Below, in pieces: positions 1 to 12,363 of a stretch of DNA of 64,000 nt (its first letter is position 1; every line of letters starts with the position of its first letter). Under the pieces are notes generated by a model, which was not told where the DNA came from, ran no database searches, and saw nothing but the letters and a program-made list of their open reading frames with translations. This DNA comes from Cichorium intybus (Eukaryota > Streptophyta > Magnoliopsida > Asterales > Asteraceae), in contig CM042015.1 of NCBI GenBank assembly GCA_023525715.1, forward strand, positions 84,003,750-84,067,749, given 5' to 3'. Made by a program: the position numbers and the translations under genes.

Positions 1-1883
1 GGTCATGTAACTGTTTTTGTAATCTGTGGTGACATGGTGGATTTTTCATTTGCAAATGGAAAATGAAAATGACCTGAGGTCAGGCCCTGTGACCTTATCA
101 TTGGGTCTAGTTTCAACATGATTTTTATTAAGTTTAATATCTGAGTTTTCCTTGGTCATCTGTTGCAAATCCGGTTATGGGACAAAAAATCAGCATTGCT
201 GTCAAACCTTTCTTTTTGTGGTTTTAACCTTGGTTGTGGGTTTAGAATTTGGTAACGAATGTCGGGACCTTTACAAACTTATTAAAGATAATTAATAACC
301 TTAATGATGTATTTCTAAAGTAAAGAGAGGGTATAGTGGAACACGGTACGTGTCGAGTATCGGGAAAATACATGTATACTTATATAATTATAAGTAATAA
401 ATGTAAACGTTAATTCGTTCTAAGCAGTCCCATGTGGAATGTAGGTTCGGGAAAGAAGAAGAGTTCTTGAGTATCACGTGCTTGTGTGTGCGACCTACTT
501 TTACGTATCAGGTGAGTACATGCAGTATTTTTACCCATTCTGGGGTACATGGCAAGTAAGTATTTACAAGATTTCTTATAAAATCTTATATATGAAATTA
601 TATGCAAGAGTTTTATTTCTAACTTATTGGTGAAAGTTTAATGCTATAATTGAAGCTATGTTTTGGTCTATGCACCCATTATGTGAAATTATGTTTTGGT
701 CTATGAACCAATTATATGAAGGTATATATATTTTGAATACATGTTTGAAAGCATGGATAGGCATATAGCCATAATATGTTTAAGAAGTATGTTTCGATTA
801 CAAATTGTAAATGTTTTCTAGTATGAAAGGGCATATAGCCACAAAATGTTTGGAAAGTATGATTTGGCATTAAGCCTAAAATGTTATATAGACATGTTTT
901 AAACATATGGTTTAGTATGTGAAATTAAAGTTATAAATTTGGCATATAGCCGTAAAGATAGAAAGTAATAAAGTTTGGCGTTTAGCCACAAGTTATATGT
1001 ATGTAAGTAATGTTCAAACAAGCAGAAAAATGTTTTGTATGACTGGTAATTGTAGCAAGCAGCGTTAGTAAGGGAACTATGTTCCAACCTTCCCGGGTTA
1101 GGTAAGGGGTCTACTGGGGACAAGCCCCATCGCGAAGTAGATCGCCTCAGCACTTCTATGGTAAGGATTGATCCGTTCTTTCTAGCCATAGAGACTTGGG
1201 GTATCACTTATAGTGATTAAAGCCCTAAGTATAAAAATCCAGCAAGCTTATAAAACCAGTCAAAGAAAGTAAAAACAATGTTATATTCATAAAGTATGTC
1301 AAAGAATGATTTTCTTGAAAAGTTAAGAGTTGTACTATGATTCTATTGTAAAGTTTTGAAAGAATGTAATTATGCAAAGAATGATATAAAATGGCTTTGA
1401 AAAAAATTAAGAAATAGTGGTATGGTAATATCTTGAAACTTTGGAAGATGTTATTTTATAAAGAATGTTATGAAACGATTTCGAGAAGTAAAAATCATAG
1501 TATGATATTTATATAAAGATTTGACAGAAGTTTATGTTATAAGTTTTGTATAAGTTGGTAAAGAAGTTAAAGGTTTGAGTCTAAACCTCATGTAACTCAC
1601 GAGACAATTTTTGTCTTACGTATTCTATTTTTATGCTATGTATTCCAGGTTAAATGCTAAGTTATAATTGGATGAAGTTTAGCTGGAGTGGAGCCCATAT
1701 AGCTCCTATTTTGGACGCAAGGTTTAATCCTTTTCTTGCTTACTATGGTTAGTTTGGTATGGATTTGTAACACCCACAGTTTTAAATATGTAACTAATCG
1801 GTTTTTGTTAAACCGTATTTTTGTATTCAAGTATTTATACGAAAAACCATAGTATTTGCAAACAGTAGAAATGGGGTGTCACA
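1..1883. mobile_element. Gypsy-type LTR, right part only
   Basis: The segment ends in GGGGTGTCACA (1873-1883), the mirror of the TGTAACACCCC start usual for plant gypsy LTRs. Blocks at 1-120 and 300-530 reappear in reverse complement at about 39935-40040 and 39590-39790 inside the solo LTR 38754-41317, so the two are related LTRs in opposite orientation. The left end lies outside the window. Within 735-990 a motif close to GGCATATAGCCACAAAATG recurs about five times in degenerate form. No coding sequence is seen. Whether this is a solo LTR or belongs to a longer element cannot be decided here. Confidence 0.65.
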
Positions 1884-2361
1884 AACTAGGTGTCTATAAA
1901 GTAGATTCCTAGACTTAAACCCTGAGATAGTAGACATGATGTATAGTTAGGTGTATATAGTTGTTATTATACATATATAACCTAACTGTTTCCGACTTCT
2001 GACGTATAAGAAGTATTAATTGTGAATCTTCTTAGAAGACATTTATGGCGCGAAGCTCTAGGAAATGGACCAGCCCTTTCGCAAGGCTCCGTTGTATGAG
2101 AGCCAAAAAGGGGACGAATAGCAGAAAATCCACATGATGAGCATTAGTAGCTAATGTGGTCAGAAAAAGGAATTGGGTGCTCACCTTGATTGATATTCAA
2201 GGTGAAAGAAAAGTAGCCGAGACTACAAGAAAAGCAGAAAATATTAGTGGACTTCTCAGAAGAAGTTAAAACGATTCAGGTCTAACCTTGATGTTCAAAC
2301 ATTATTTTTATGTAGGAATTGTTTTTCATTTTTTGATGTTCAAACATTATTTTTATGTTCT
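1884..2361. other. Intergenic, no gene seen
   Basis: About 480 bp without a convincing reading frame. A direct duplication of GATGTTCAAACATTATTTTT occurs near 2290 and 2335, just outside the palindromic element that follows. Confidence 0.5.
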
Positions 2362-2825
<464 letters not shown>

Positions 2826-3040
2826 ACATACGACCCTTAAAAAAATGAAATTTTAATTATGGTTCTAAGAAATCCCTCAGATTCCTATAGATTTCCAACG
2901 AAGTAATGACAAATTTTGAAATGTGTAGGAAATTCTTCGGAATTTTTCTATATATTTATAAGGGATATTGAAGAGACAGAGTTCACTTTTTCATTTTTCG
3001 AGGTTTAGATGTCATTTATGTTGTGTACAAAGGCCCTCCA

Positions 3041-3303
3041 TGGAGTGATGTTTGACAAGCTTGGAAGGCCCACCTTAAATCTTGTTTATTGGGCCTTGCC
3101 CTAATTTGTAGCCTCCCTATATATTGTCATGGTTATTTCCTTTTTAGGTAGAGCTCACAATGTGAGGTGTAGGTGCTTTATGCAAGATATTTGTACACTC
3201 TCACATGTTTGATTATATTTTAATATTAATCATTCGGCGCTTTGGATATTTATTTCGATCTTCACGTTATTATTATTCCGCACACGTCAAATCCGACTTT
3301 ACA
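3041..3303 (+). mobile_element. Copia-like 5' LTR
   Basis: A 263-bp block starting TGGAGTGATGTTTGACAAGC and ending GACTTTACA is repeated in the same orientation at 8551-8813 with few differences. It is followed within 2 bp by a primer-binding-site-like TGGTATTAGAAT, which marks it as a 5' LTR on the + strand. The exact left end is uncertain: TG at 3041 or TG at 3049. No matching target duplication was found for either choice. Confidence 0.65.
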
Positions 3304-5399
3304 ATTGGTATTAGAATAGTACTTTGAAGATCTAGCGATTATTTCAAGGGAATGATCTCGATTTGACAACTTTTTAAGATTGTATCAAGTTTCAAGGATT
3401 GTTGGTGTGCCTCTCATGAATTTTTGGAATCATATTTTTTTGGGTTATTGTTCATCATGTTCTTCATCTATGTTCATCATATTCGTCTTTTGGTTAGATC
3501 ATAAATTATTATTCATGCCCTATTCTTGGTTTTTCAAATCTGAGTTTTGTTGATTGAGTCCAAGTTGTGATTCATTCACTGTTTATAGATTGTGTTCACA
3601 TTTTTATTTCCAGATCTCATATTTTACTGTTCATTCGCCCATATATTCGTTGATGATCCATATCTCTTATTTCCAAATACAACCATCTTGTTTGTTTCAT
3701 TCTTATTCACGTTCAGTTTGCTATTCACCGTCAACTCAAATTAGTCCATTTATTCATGATACGAGTAATGATTTTTGCCCTAAATGTTTGTTAGTCCAAA
3801 ATTTCACATTTTATTTCTATCTTCTGTTATTCTTAATCACAACCTTTGTTCTATCAATATCAACATCTGTGAATCCATTCATACAACATGTATGCTTCAT
3901 TAATCTGTTTGATTATTTCCATTATTTTATTTACAAATGCTTGTGAGATCTATGGTTGAAGAAATGAATCGATCGTACACGTTTATTTGGGCACATCTGT
4001 TCTAAATCCAATCGACATCTAGATGAAGGAATTATTGATGGATATCAATGCTTATTGTGTTCTTGACTTTAAGAATAATCCTTTGACGCAAATTGTTCAG
4101 ATCTTCAAATCGAAAGAAAAAAATTGGTTGATTATGTTTGTCGTACTCACCTATGATTGAGGAAATCAGATATGGATAGCTTTAAATGCCGAAGCGGCTG
4201 TAGTCACCGAACCCAAAGTTGATCTGAATCAGATACAATGGTGATGAACTGCTTTTGATGATCGGTGTCATTGGATTTTTCCACTGAGTATCGCAGTCAA
4301 AGAAAAGGGAAATGACGATGGGAAAGAAGTTGGACTCACCGATGGAGAAGGTAGTAAGATCCGTTATTGAATTGTAGAATCATATTTCCTTCGATGAATG
4401 TGAATCGGAAAAGGATCAAGTGAAGGATGATGTTGCCTTCGTCGTTTATGATGAAAGGTGATTCAGATTTCGTTGGGAAGAAGGGTTTGTTCCGATGGTG
4501 ATGAAAACGAAATATGAAACAAACGGTTGATTACCTTCGGTTAATATCTTGTCGAATGAAAAAACGGAGAAGAAGAGATAACGAAGATGAAGATGGGAAC
4601 GGATGGTAGAATGTGGAATCGGATGAAGGCGATGGTATATGTTGACTTCGTATGGTCAACCTAATACACAGCGTTAAGAAGTTAGATCAAATCTTTAAAA
4701 CTTATTGGACACCTTTCATTCCCTTCAAATTGCAGCCCACATCGATTCAGGCCCAACAAAAACTCATCTAAACCCAAAACAGTAAAAACTCATCCGAACC
4801 CAAAATAGCCCAAACCCATCTGAACCCAAACACCAAAAACCTATATGAACCGAATATTTTTACACAAAACCGAACCTCATTTGTAAACTTTCAGACCCCA
4901 CTCTAAACAAATCAAACCCCCACTTTAAATAAAAAATTTCGGTGAACGATGATTAAACAAAGATGAACAAGAACACAATTTTTTTTGAACTCCATGATTC
5001 ATACTATCTTTTCAATGCAATTGCCGAATTTGTTGGCATTGACGGATACACTCAAGTCACGGGGGAGTTTTTATTGACTTTTCCCGTTTGAGCGTATTCT
5101 CATTTTTAGCGGATTATTTCATGATCACAATTTTTGAAAACTGGTGACACGTTGAGGGGGAGTTTTTCACGTATATGAGACGATCGGATTTCGATTCCGA
5201 AGTGGGTTTACTTGACGAGTGTACGCTTATGTTTATCTTCGGGGTTACTATTTGTTGCTTGAGGTTGTGGATGTCCTCTATAGCATGGTTCTTATCACAC
5301 CATTATCCCATGACTCATTTTGGGGATTACCGACGTTTGGAGATTCGAGGATTCGCTTCTAGACCCCGTGTTGTCATCATCTTCAGTTCCGCCAGTGCT
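3304..5399 (+). mobile_element. Body of a non-autonomous copia-like element
   Basis: Two kilobases between the PBS and the nested gypsy LTR. No gag, protease, integrase or reverse transcriptase motif could be read in any frame. Two GGGGGAGTTTTT tracts near 5060 and 5155 look like polypurine tracts, so the 3' end of the element probably approaches here and resumes after the gypsy insertion (about 8300-8550) to reach the second LTR. This fits a large non-coding derivative that depends on another element's enzymes. Confidence 0.45.
3306..3317 (+). other. Primer binding site (tRNA-Met type, decayed)
   Basis: TGGTATTAGAAT directly after the LTR resembles TGGTATCAGAGC, the plant initiator tRNA-Met primer site. 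The mismatches suggest an old element. Confidence 0.6.
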
Positions 5400-6788
5400 T
5401 GTAACACCCGGTTTTTAATAAAACATCTTCATTTAAATAAATATCAATTTATTCAATAATTAACATTTTGAAGATATTTAGAAATCATTTTAAACATCAA
5501 TTCACCGCATGAATCCCCAATTAAGCAGCATCAGTGTGTACCCGTCATGCCTGTCCGTCATTTCCACCTATATAACCTGAAATGATAATTTAAAAGGGAA
5601 AGGATAAGCACACGGCTTAGTGAGTTCCAACAACTACACAGCATATCAGCTACACATACTTTACCCCTAACAGGAAAAATACAACCACACGTCACATATT
5701 ATGCTCTACCCAGTATATTGGATTATAACCTCCTATACGTATCTGCTCAGTAAATCTAATTCCCTTGCTCAGCACTTAGAGCCGCGCATACCCTGTACGT
5801 CGAGTCATGCGTATCTGCTCAGTGTCTTTTGCTCGTATCTCTATATTACTCAGTACGTCGAGCCCACACACACCATAACCCAACCCATACAATTATAACA
5901 AAAAGATATATATCAATAATATACACACAACTTGGTACTATTTACCAACATCTTATAAACATCTTATAAGAACACAAAAATACGGTAAAGGACATATAAC
6001 GTCCACACAATGTAGTGAGAAACTCACCTAATTATAGTCGACTACAGCGTTTATCTCTGCTTCGTATTCCCTCTTTAACTGTTAACATCGTAAGACATTT
6101 ATCACTCTTTACTCCTTAACTATACCATAGTTGCTTCACTAGACCCTTCCAACATGATACCTCGTGATTTATCAAGTAAAGGATAGCCAGGTAGAAGATT
6201 AGTTGGGGTGGCAGGATCCTTTCAGCATTTTAGCCTTTCGGAAAATCCAACAACCAGATCCCAAGTAATCGGCCTAGAATCGGCCTAGACACCATCCTCG
6301 TAAGTAAATCACTCGGTATTATTTTTGGAATTACGAATAGTATAACCTCTACATATTATAGTTTAATACTTATAAACTACTAGAGAAATACAATAGCGAT
6401 TACTCACTTAAGATTAGCGTTTTCGCAAAAGTTTGGCACGTTTCCCGTTCCGCTCTTCCAACACTTCCCGAGCACCTCGTTACCAGCTAGCGCTCGCTCC
6501 TAACTCCTCCCGACCTATTTTTCTCACCAGAACACTCCTCGATATCGTAAGGTTGTTTGGTGTTTGTTGTGGGTTGAAATGAAGAAGTTAGGCCTCTATT
6601 TATAGGGCTTGAAAACACTATTCACGACGTCATCACGACATCATCGTCGACGTCATCACGAGGTAAGCGCTTACTTCATTTCTCGGTACTATTCACGCCG
6701 GAGTTACTATTCACGTCGGAGTTACTATTCACGTCGGAGTTACTATTCACAACGTTTTTTTTTTTTTTTGAAAAAAACGGTCGTTACA
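5400..6788 (-). mobile_element. Gypsy-type 3' LTR, nested in the copia-like element
   Basis: The block begins TGTAACACCCGG and ends CGGTCGTTACA on the + strand. On the - strand it is preceded by a purine tract (6789-6803), which makes it the 3' LTR of a minus-strand element. A TATA-like TATAAATAG lies on the - strand near 6596-6606. The conserved block around 6150-6310 is shared with the LTRs at 58425-60272 and 61345-62773. No right-hand copy of this LTR was found, so the element is probably truncated. Confidence 0.7.
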
Positions 6789-6803
6789 AGTTCTCCCCCC
6801 TTT
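6789..6803 (-). other. Polypurine tract of the gypsy element
   Basis: The - strand reads AAAGGGGGGAGAACT immediately before the LTR start TGTAACGACCG. This is the usual position and composition of a PPT. The sequence upstream (GGGGACGGAATCTTATAAAG) resembles the end of plant chromovirus elements. Confidence 0.65.
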
Positions 6804-7189
6804 ATAAGATTCCGTCCCCGGAATCTCCAGCGTTGACATACGCTTATTCTTCCACTCAGTCATTCCTTATTTCAACATAATACGGTTGTATTAGTAAACC
6901 CAAAGGGTATTACCACAATACTGGCACATTAACCACCTCTAATCAACTAGGCCAACCTATTGAGACTACAAAGTACTCGTTACGTAATCTCATATACTCA
7001 CAATACTGACATCATGGATGCAAGGTACTTGTTATGCATCGTATAGTCACATGTTCACCACATCATATCACAACCCCTACTGTATGTGTGTTAGAACTGC
7101 CAGCCAATAAAGCCATCACAACACTTGTATGTGGTCCCACCACAATTACTGCTCATAAGATCCACAACACATATGTGGTCTTACCAAAT

Positions 7190-7400
7190 GTGGCCCCACT
7201 AAATAAGTGGTCACAACCACAAGTACTATTAACCCCCAGAATAAATGGTCACAACTACAAGTTACCAGTGGCCCCACGGAATAGGTGGTCCCAACCACAA
7301 GTACAAGTAGCCCCATAGCATAAGTGGTCCCAACCACAATACTAGTAGCCCCACGTAATAAGTGGTCCCAACTACAAGTATAAGTGGCCCCACAGAATAA
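7190..7400. repeat. Minisatellite, about 36-bp unit
   Basis: About six units of the form AATAAGTGGTCCCAACCACA followed by AGTACNAGTGGCCCCAC. The same array occurs at 63225-63435. Each unit contains the short palindrome-like GTGGTCCCAACCAC. Confidence 0.75.
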
Positions 7401-7766
7401 ACATCTTTTCGCTTTAAAGGCTTAACAGTTAACACACATACGACTGCACAGCTCTACAACCAACCATGTGACACCAAGAATCCTCATATCAGCTCAGCCT
7501 CCACATACAACTACAAAATTTCCACCCACAATATGATACCATATCCATGGTTGTCACCACTTAATACTCATGTATTCGTCCGCACAGCTAATATCAACTA
7601 TATATTCAACCAGCTACCGACACAGTTTATCCACGGTTACTTGCTTACGGGTTACCTACTTAAGAGGTATTCACTTAGTCATTTATGAAACATATACACC
7701 TAACACACATATGCTAACAAGACAGTCATCTTGGTCGGTTAGCAATATTTCCTCAACTCATTATTT

Positions 7767-8288
7767 TCATATACTAACAGATTTCAAGTACATGATACAA
7801 TGATATGCTACGTCTAACTTACTCTGATACACACGTTGGTAGTCTTCACTACATATGTGAATACCCTTACGCCACACCACTATATCATCTGCACTCTCAC
7901 GAGTTGTTATTATATGTCCATCCCGTATACATGTACTTCTCTTGTACGGGAATGGATAAAACTCTAATTCTGCAAACATACGACACCACGTATAAAACCT
8001 TATGTTTCTAGCATGTACACATATATCTGTACGTATATTTTTCACATCTATATACTGCTTTAGTTCACGTATGTCTTCTTCCAAATTATGCCATCCAGTT
8101 ACTAGATCCCAATTTCTGCTGATACGCTCACATACATCCTCAGCCTTCATCATTATCGTACTACAGTCATCTGACACACTTCGTATATAAAACTTGTTAA
8201 CCAGCAACTGTAGATAACCTGGAAGCCTCACATATATCTCCATATCTGGAAATGAAATTTGCGATTTATGCTCTTCTCTAAATAACAT
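7767..8288 (-). CDS. Unrecognised 173-aa ORF in the gypsy element
   Basis: An open frame of 173 residues starts MLFREEHKSQISFPDMEIYV and runs on the strand of the LTR element, about 1 kb before its PPT. I do not recognise the family. It has no obvious signal peptide or membrane segment, is moderately charged, and has a Cys/Trp-containing middle (around HARNIRFYTWCRMF). Its 3' third is repeated at 63795-64000, where several differences are silent (for example GAT to GAC and GTG to GTC), although a small deletion shifts the frame there. The position after where pol would lie resembles additional ORFs of some plant gypsy elements. It could be element-encoded, captured or a chance frame. Confidence 0.4.
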   Translation of the reverse strand: MLFREEHKSQISFPDMEIYVRLPGYLQLLVNKFYIRSVSDDCSTIMMKAEDVCERISRNWDLVTGWHNLEEDIRELKQYIDVKNIRTDICVHARNIRFYTWCRMFAELEFYPFPYKRSTCIRDGHIITTRESADDIVVWRKGIHICSEDYQRVYQSKLDVAYHCIMYLKSVSI

Positions 8289-8550
8289 TACGTTTATTTA
8301 TAGTCGATCAAAATCAACTATTTTTGCGATCAGCATCTTCTTTTTATTATCCACTATCTGTGCTTTTCTTAGTAACGAAGGGACTTAACGTATCATTTTT
8401 ACACAGCTCATCTACTATAGTCACATCAACTGTTCATTACTTAATTATTAAGAAATGAAACGTCACTAGATTCTCAATCTCCAGCATCCTAATTGATCTC
8501 AATAAACTCTATGATTGCCAACCAATGGAATGGACAAATACAGTTTATCA

Positions 8551-8813
8551 TGTAGTGATGTTTGGCAAGCTTGGAAGGCCCACCTTAAAGCTTGTTTATT
8601 GGGCCTTGCCCTAATTTTTAGACCACTTATATATTGTCATGATTATTTATTTTTTAGGTAGAGCTCACAATGTGATGTGTATGTGCTTTATGCAAGATCT
8701 TTGTATACTCTCACATGTTTGATTATATTTTAATATTAATCATTCGGCACTTTGGATATTTGTTTCGATCTTCATGTTATTATTATTCAACACACGTCAA
8801 ATCCAACTTTACA
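8551..8813 (+). mobile_element. Copia-like 3' LTR
   Basis: This is the direct repeat of 3041-3303, starting TGTAGTGATGTTTGGCAAGC and ending CAACTTTACA. It is not followed by a primer binding site, as expected for the 3' LTR of a + strand element. Confidence 0.65.
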
Positions 8814-9170
8814 AAATGTCTTTCTTCCCATATATATTGTAGAATGTTGCTCTACTGAAATATATTTATTTCACCAATTTATACATATTATACACATACT
8901 AATATTCATAATAAAGTTATTAATAATAATATAAATAATGTTAATAGTAATATGATAACATTAATAAAAGCAATAAAAATAAAGATGAGGACGAAAATAC
9001 TAATATTATTAAAATGATATCAAATAATTTATTTTAGAATGGTCGGCAATAATACTGCTGCTACTAATGATAATAATGGTAGTAGTAATAAATAATAATA
9101 ATAGTTTTTCGAAAGGATTCCCAAGAAATCTCTTTTCCGAGGGATTTTTGAGGAATGTAATGTAACGTTC
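8814..9170. other. AT-rich spacer, no gene
   Basis: It contains a partial copy (about 8845-8895) of the palindromic element arm at 2363-2420, then runs rich in AAT/TAA trinucleotides. No coding signal. Confidence 0.45.
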
Positions 9171-10982
9171 GGTTCACATACAAAGTACACCCAAAAAAAT
9201 TCATTTTCATAACATATATACATAAACAGTTTTTGAAAAATCATTACATTAATTGGTGTACATTATATCAACTGCGATTACAAGTAGATATCTTCACGAA
9301 TCGATCCCACGATCCGAGTCGGGCGCTACTTACTTTTTACCTACAAAAAAACCGGTTAATAACTGTGAGCTACGAAACCTCAGTGAGTAACCAATCCAAT
9401 AACCAACTTAGTCACACAGCAATCAAACCAAGTGTTGGAATTACATCTATCTATCTCACCAACCGTGTAGTTTATAATTATTCCTATATTAACATATTGT
9501 ACAATGCTTATCACTTGCTCTCTTAAAGGAACCCATCATACAATATCTAATCACATGGACAATATCCAGCCTTCTAGGCATGATTCAACCACCCTAGCAA
9601 TATACGATTATATAAATCTCATTCGCGTCACTTAGACATCAACCGGCCACCTACGCATTAACTCTTCCATATTTGCATAAACACACCACTTACACATCAT
9701 CATCGCCACATAGGCACAAGACTTGCCACATATGCATTATCTATGCCACGTGAACACTAGCCTCATCACATTGTCTCTAATCTTGCCATGTAAGCACTAA
9801 TCACACCTCGTAATTGCTATCCTCATGACATAGGAATTAACCTCATCATATAAGTAATTTCCACCCTCACCGGCATCATCTAACTACTAACGCAATATCC
9901 GAGAACACCAACACTATCGAGTTATTACATAACATTCAGCTACACATGCACTATAAAATCATTCGATAACATTCGGCTACACTAGCAATTTACCATGACA
10001 CATTGTAACATTAAATTCACTTAAACCTTAACAAGCCGCACCGGCGATATCAAGCTACATAAGCGATAACAAGCCATATAGACAATATCAAGCCACACAA
10101 CCAAATATCAAATCACGTAAACATTTACAAGCCACTTAGGCAATTCATCAAGCCACCAATGCAATTTATCAAGCCACTAAGGCAATTCATCTAGCCACAT
10201 AGGCAAGCATTAAGTCATGTATGCAAACATTCAAGCTATATAAGCAATACAACAAGCTACTTAGGCAAATATCGAGCCACATAGGAAAATATGCTTCTCG
10301 TGAATTACTTAAGCATACTCAAAGTATTTTGCACAACACAAAAATAATATTTACACTATTATACACAGTATCATTTGTATCGAGGAAGGCCAGGTTACTC
10401 GCCTTTGTCTGAATGTTAATCGAGTCCCTGATCACGTTCAAGTTGCTACCTTGTTATCCCTATCACGTTCACAAACTGTTACACAGTCGTGTAATGTGTC
10501 CAGGTCACCCAAAACTCCAAAATTTGCTCATAGAGTCCAATACTTGGCTCCATTCAATCCCAAACTTAATCAAACTTCACCAACGGGTTCAATTAGTCTC
10601 CCAATACATTAAGAACATGTTTTCACTTCATTTATGCCTTATTTGGTCCATACTTTAACTTACCAATTCTCATGGGTTTCATTCATGGAATCCTTGACTC
10701 CATTCCACCCTTAACTTCCAAATTAGTTCTAATTCTCTACCAATGACTTGGAATCATTAGGAAACAACTAAGAGTAGTTTCTTTCATCCAAAACACTATT
10801 TATGACCCCTCACTTTCATCAAAATAACTGATTACACGTTTTTTATCCTTTTTTCCTTGAAAATCTCTAGAAAAAGGGTTTTTTTTTTTCAAAATTTCTT
10901 AGAAAAAACAGTGAATTATCATTATTATTATTGTCGTCGCCGTTTTTATATTCTGGTTAATTGATATGATTATTATTAACGT

Positions 10983-10984
<2 letters not shown>
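9171..10984. mobile_element. Degraded LTR-like DNA
   Basis: The TGTAACGTTCGG start at 9171, the block ACGAAACCTCAGTGAGTAAC and the run of short degenerate repeats resemble gypsy LTR interiors elsewhere in this window (compare GAAGCTTAGTGAGTAATC at about 61429). No matched ends or target duplication were found. No gene is visible. Confidence 0.3.
10020..10290. repeat. Degenerate minisatellite, about 24-bp unit
   Basis: Around ten units of the form CAAGCCACTTAGGCAATTYATC with substitutions. A looser version (GCCACATAGGCAC) begins near 9640. Confidence 0.65.
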
Positions 10985-11063
<79 letters not shown>

Positions 11064-11066
11064 GTA

Positions 11067-11109
<43 letters not shown>

Positions 11110-11112
11110 GTA
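10985..11112. repeat. (TA)n then (ATT)n microsatellite
   Basis: About 37 TA units, a short break (TTATTGGTA), then about 16 ATT units. Confidence 0.95.
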
Positions 11113-11481
11113 CTGACATTAGTATTTTGACATGGACGTTTCGTTTATTTTGAAGGAACTGTGTGAAAAATAAAAATGGCCCTTAAAATTTTTTTATATG
11201 ATAGCAAAACTCATTACGAAAAGTAAAAGAAAGACCCAAAATTTTTAGTCACTGAATTTACAATAGATTAACCAAGGAAACTTGTTAACTACTAGCGACA
11301 AAATTTTGCAAGGGATTAACAACATTTTCATGCTTAACGACAACTAATGACGGATTACAATGAATTAACGACAGATTAGTATTTCAACCCTTAAACAACA
11401 TGGGCTCTCGGTTGCACACATCGCAACCCTCAAGACTGCCCATGTATTTTGATTATTTTTCTAACCAACTATTTGAATGGT

Positions 11482-11482
<1 letters not shown>

Positions 11483-11526
<44 letters not shown>

Positions 11527-11545
11527 TTGTTATTATTATTATTAT
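11483..11545. repeat. (AAT)n microsatellite
   Basis: A run of AAT trinucleotides, followed by the complementary ATT series, so the pair could fold back. Confidence 0.9.
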
Positions 11546-11712
11546 GTTAACCACAAATCTTAATATAATAATAATATAATAATAAGGAAAATTCTATTTA
11601 TTCTTAGTAAATCCTCCTAATTCATCTTCCTATCCATCTATATAAGATACGTGGATTCTACTAATCCTCTCTCTTAATCTCATTATTTGTTTTTTACATT
11701 TGTATTGATCTA

Positions 11713-11892
11713 ATGATTAAAAAAAAAGTTTTTGATTTATTAGAAGAATATAAAAGCTCTTATATAATAAATCTTGCAGAAGTTTTAGAAATTTCAAGGG
11801 ACACTGTGTCTGAAAGATTTCCGAAGAACACTCCGGAAGCATATCGAGTCGCACAACAGCAATGTTTAGACATATTGATAAAATCTTTTTGA
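11713..11892 (+). CDS. Small ORF (59 aa) with a helix-turn-helix-like segment
   Basis: An ATG-initiated frame of 59 codons ends in TGA. It reads MIKKKVFDLLEEYKSS, then a segment NLAEVLEISRDTVSERF whose pattern (LAE-short turn-SRDTV) resembles helix-turn-helix modules. It lies about 470 bp upstream of the P450 start. Base composition is more balanced than the flanks. There is no supporting promoter or homologue evidence, and such a pattern can arise by chance in a frame this short. Confidence 0.2.
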   Translation: MIKKKVFDLLEEYKSSYIINLAEVLEISRDTVSERFPKNTPEAYRVAQQQCLDILIKSF

Positions 11893-12304
11893 ACATTATA
11901 ATTATATTTTTATCCTCAAAACCACATACGAGGTTCCGTAAATTTCCGAAATAACGCTAAATTAAAAAGATACACACTTCTTATATCAATTTCGAGATAT
12001 ACTAAAAAATTGTTACTTATTTTACTCAATAATTTTCAAAGTAAGGCGGCATTTCTCTTAGCCATCGTTTTTTATTGGCAAGCGTGAAATAATATTTAAT
12101 CTAAATCAAAATATTATTATCCGAAGATATAAAATATCAAGTTTACAACCACCTTGTATAGAAATATAGATTCAGCGCATTGCCATGCTAAATAACGTGC
12201 GAATAAAAGAAATACCCCTTTATTGTTTAGCCTTATATTTTTGATTTAACAATTAGGTTGAAAAGTCAACATAACGCCACTCCATGTTAATCATTTTTGA
12301 GTTC

Positions 12305-12312
12305 ATAAATAT
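12305..12312 (+). promoter_or_regulatory. Possible TATA box of the P450 gene
   Basis: ATAAATAT lies about 50 bp upstream of the start codon, leaving a short leader. It is the only TATA-like site close enough, but weak. Confidence 0.35.
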
Positions 12313-12363
12313 GCGCACCTTACCCTTATTCTCCTACACCACTTCCCCAGTTCCTCAGTAACA

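Larger units (their letters stand above)
6804..8300 (-). mobile_element. 3' body of the gypsy element
   Basis: This segment is closely repeated at 62791-64000 in the same orientation relative to its LTR, so it belongs to the element and not to the host. It holds a minisatellite (7190-7400) and an ORF (7767-8288). No reverse transcriptase or integrase motif was seen between the ORF and the LTR. Confidence 0.6.
11113..12302. other. Upstream region of the P450, AT-rich
   Basis: No annotated-type gene apart from the small ORF at 11713-11892. Stretches such as ACTAATGACGGATTACAATG (about 11344-11363) look like remnants of transposon subterminal repeats, but no ends were paired. Confidence 0.35.

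Noticed and set aside
3041..8813. Intact copia element with target duplication
   Set aside because: The LTR pair and PBS are convincing, but no matching 5-bp duplication was found for either possible left end and no coding domain is readable.
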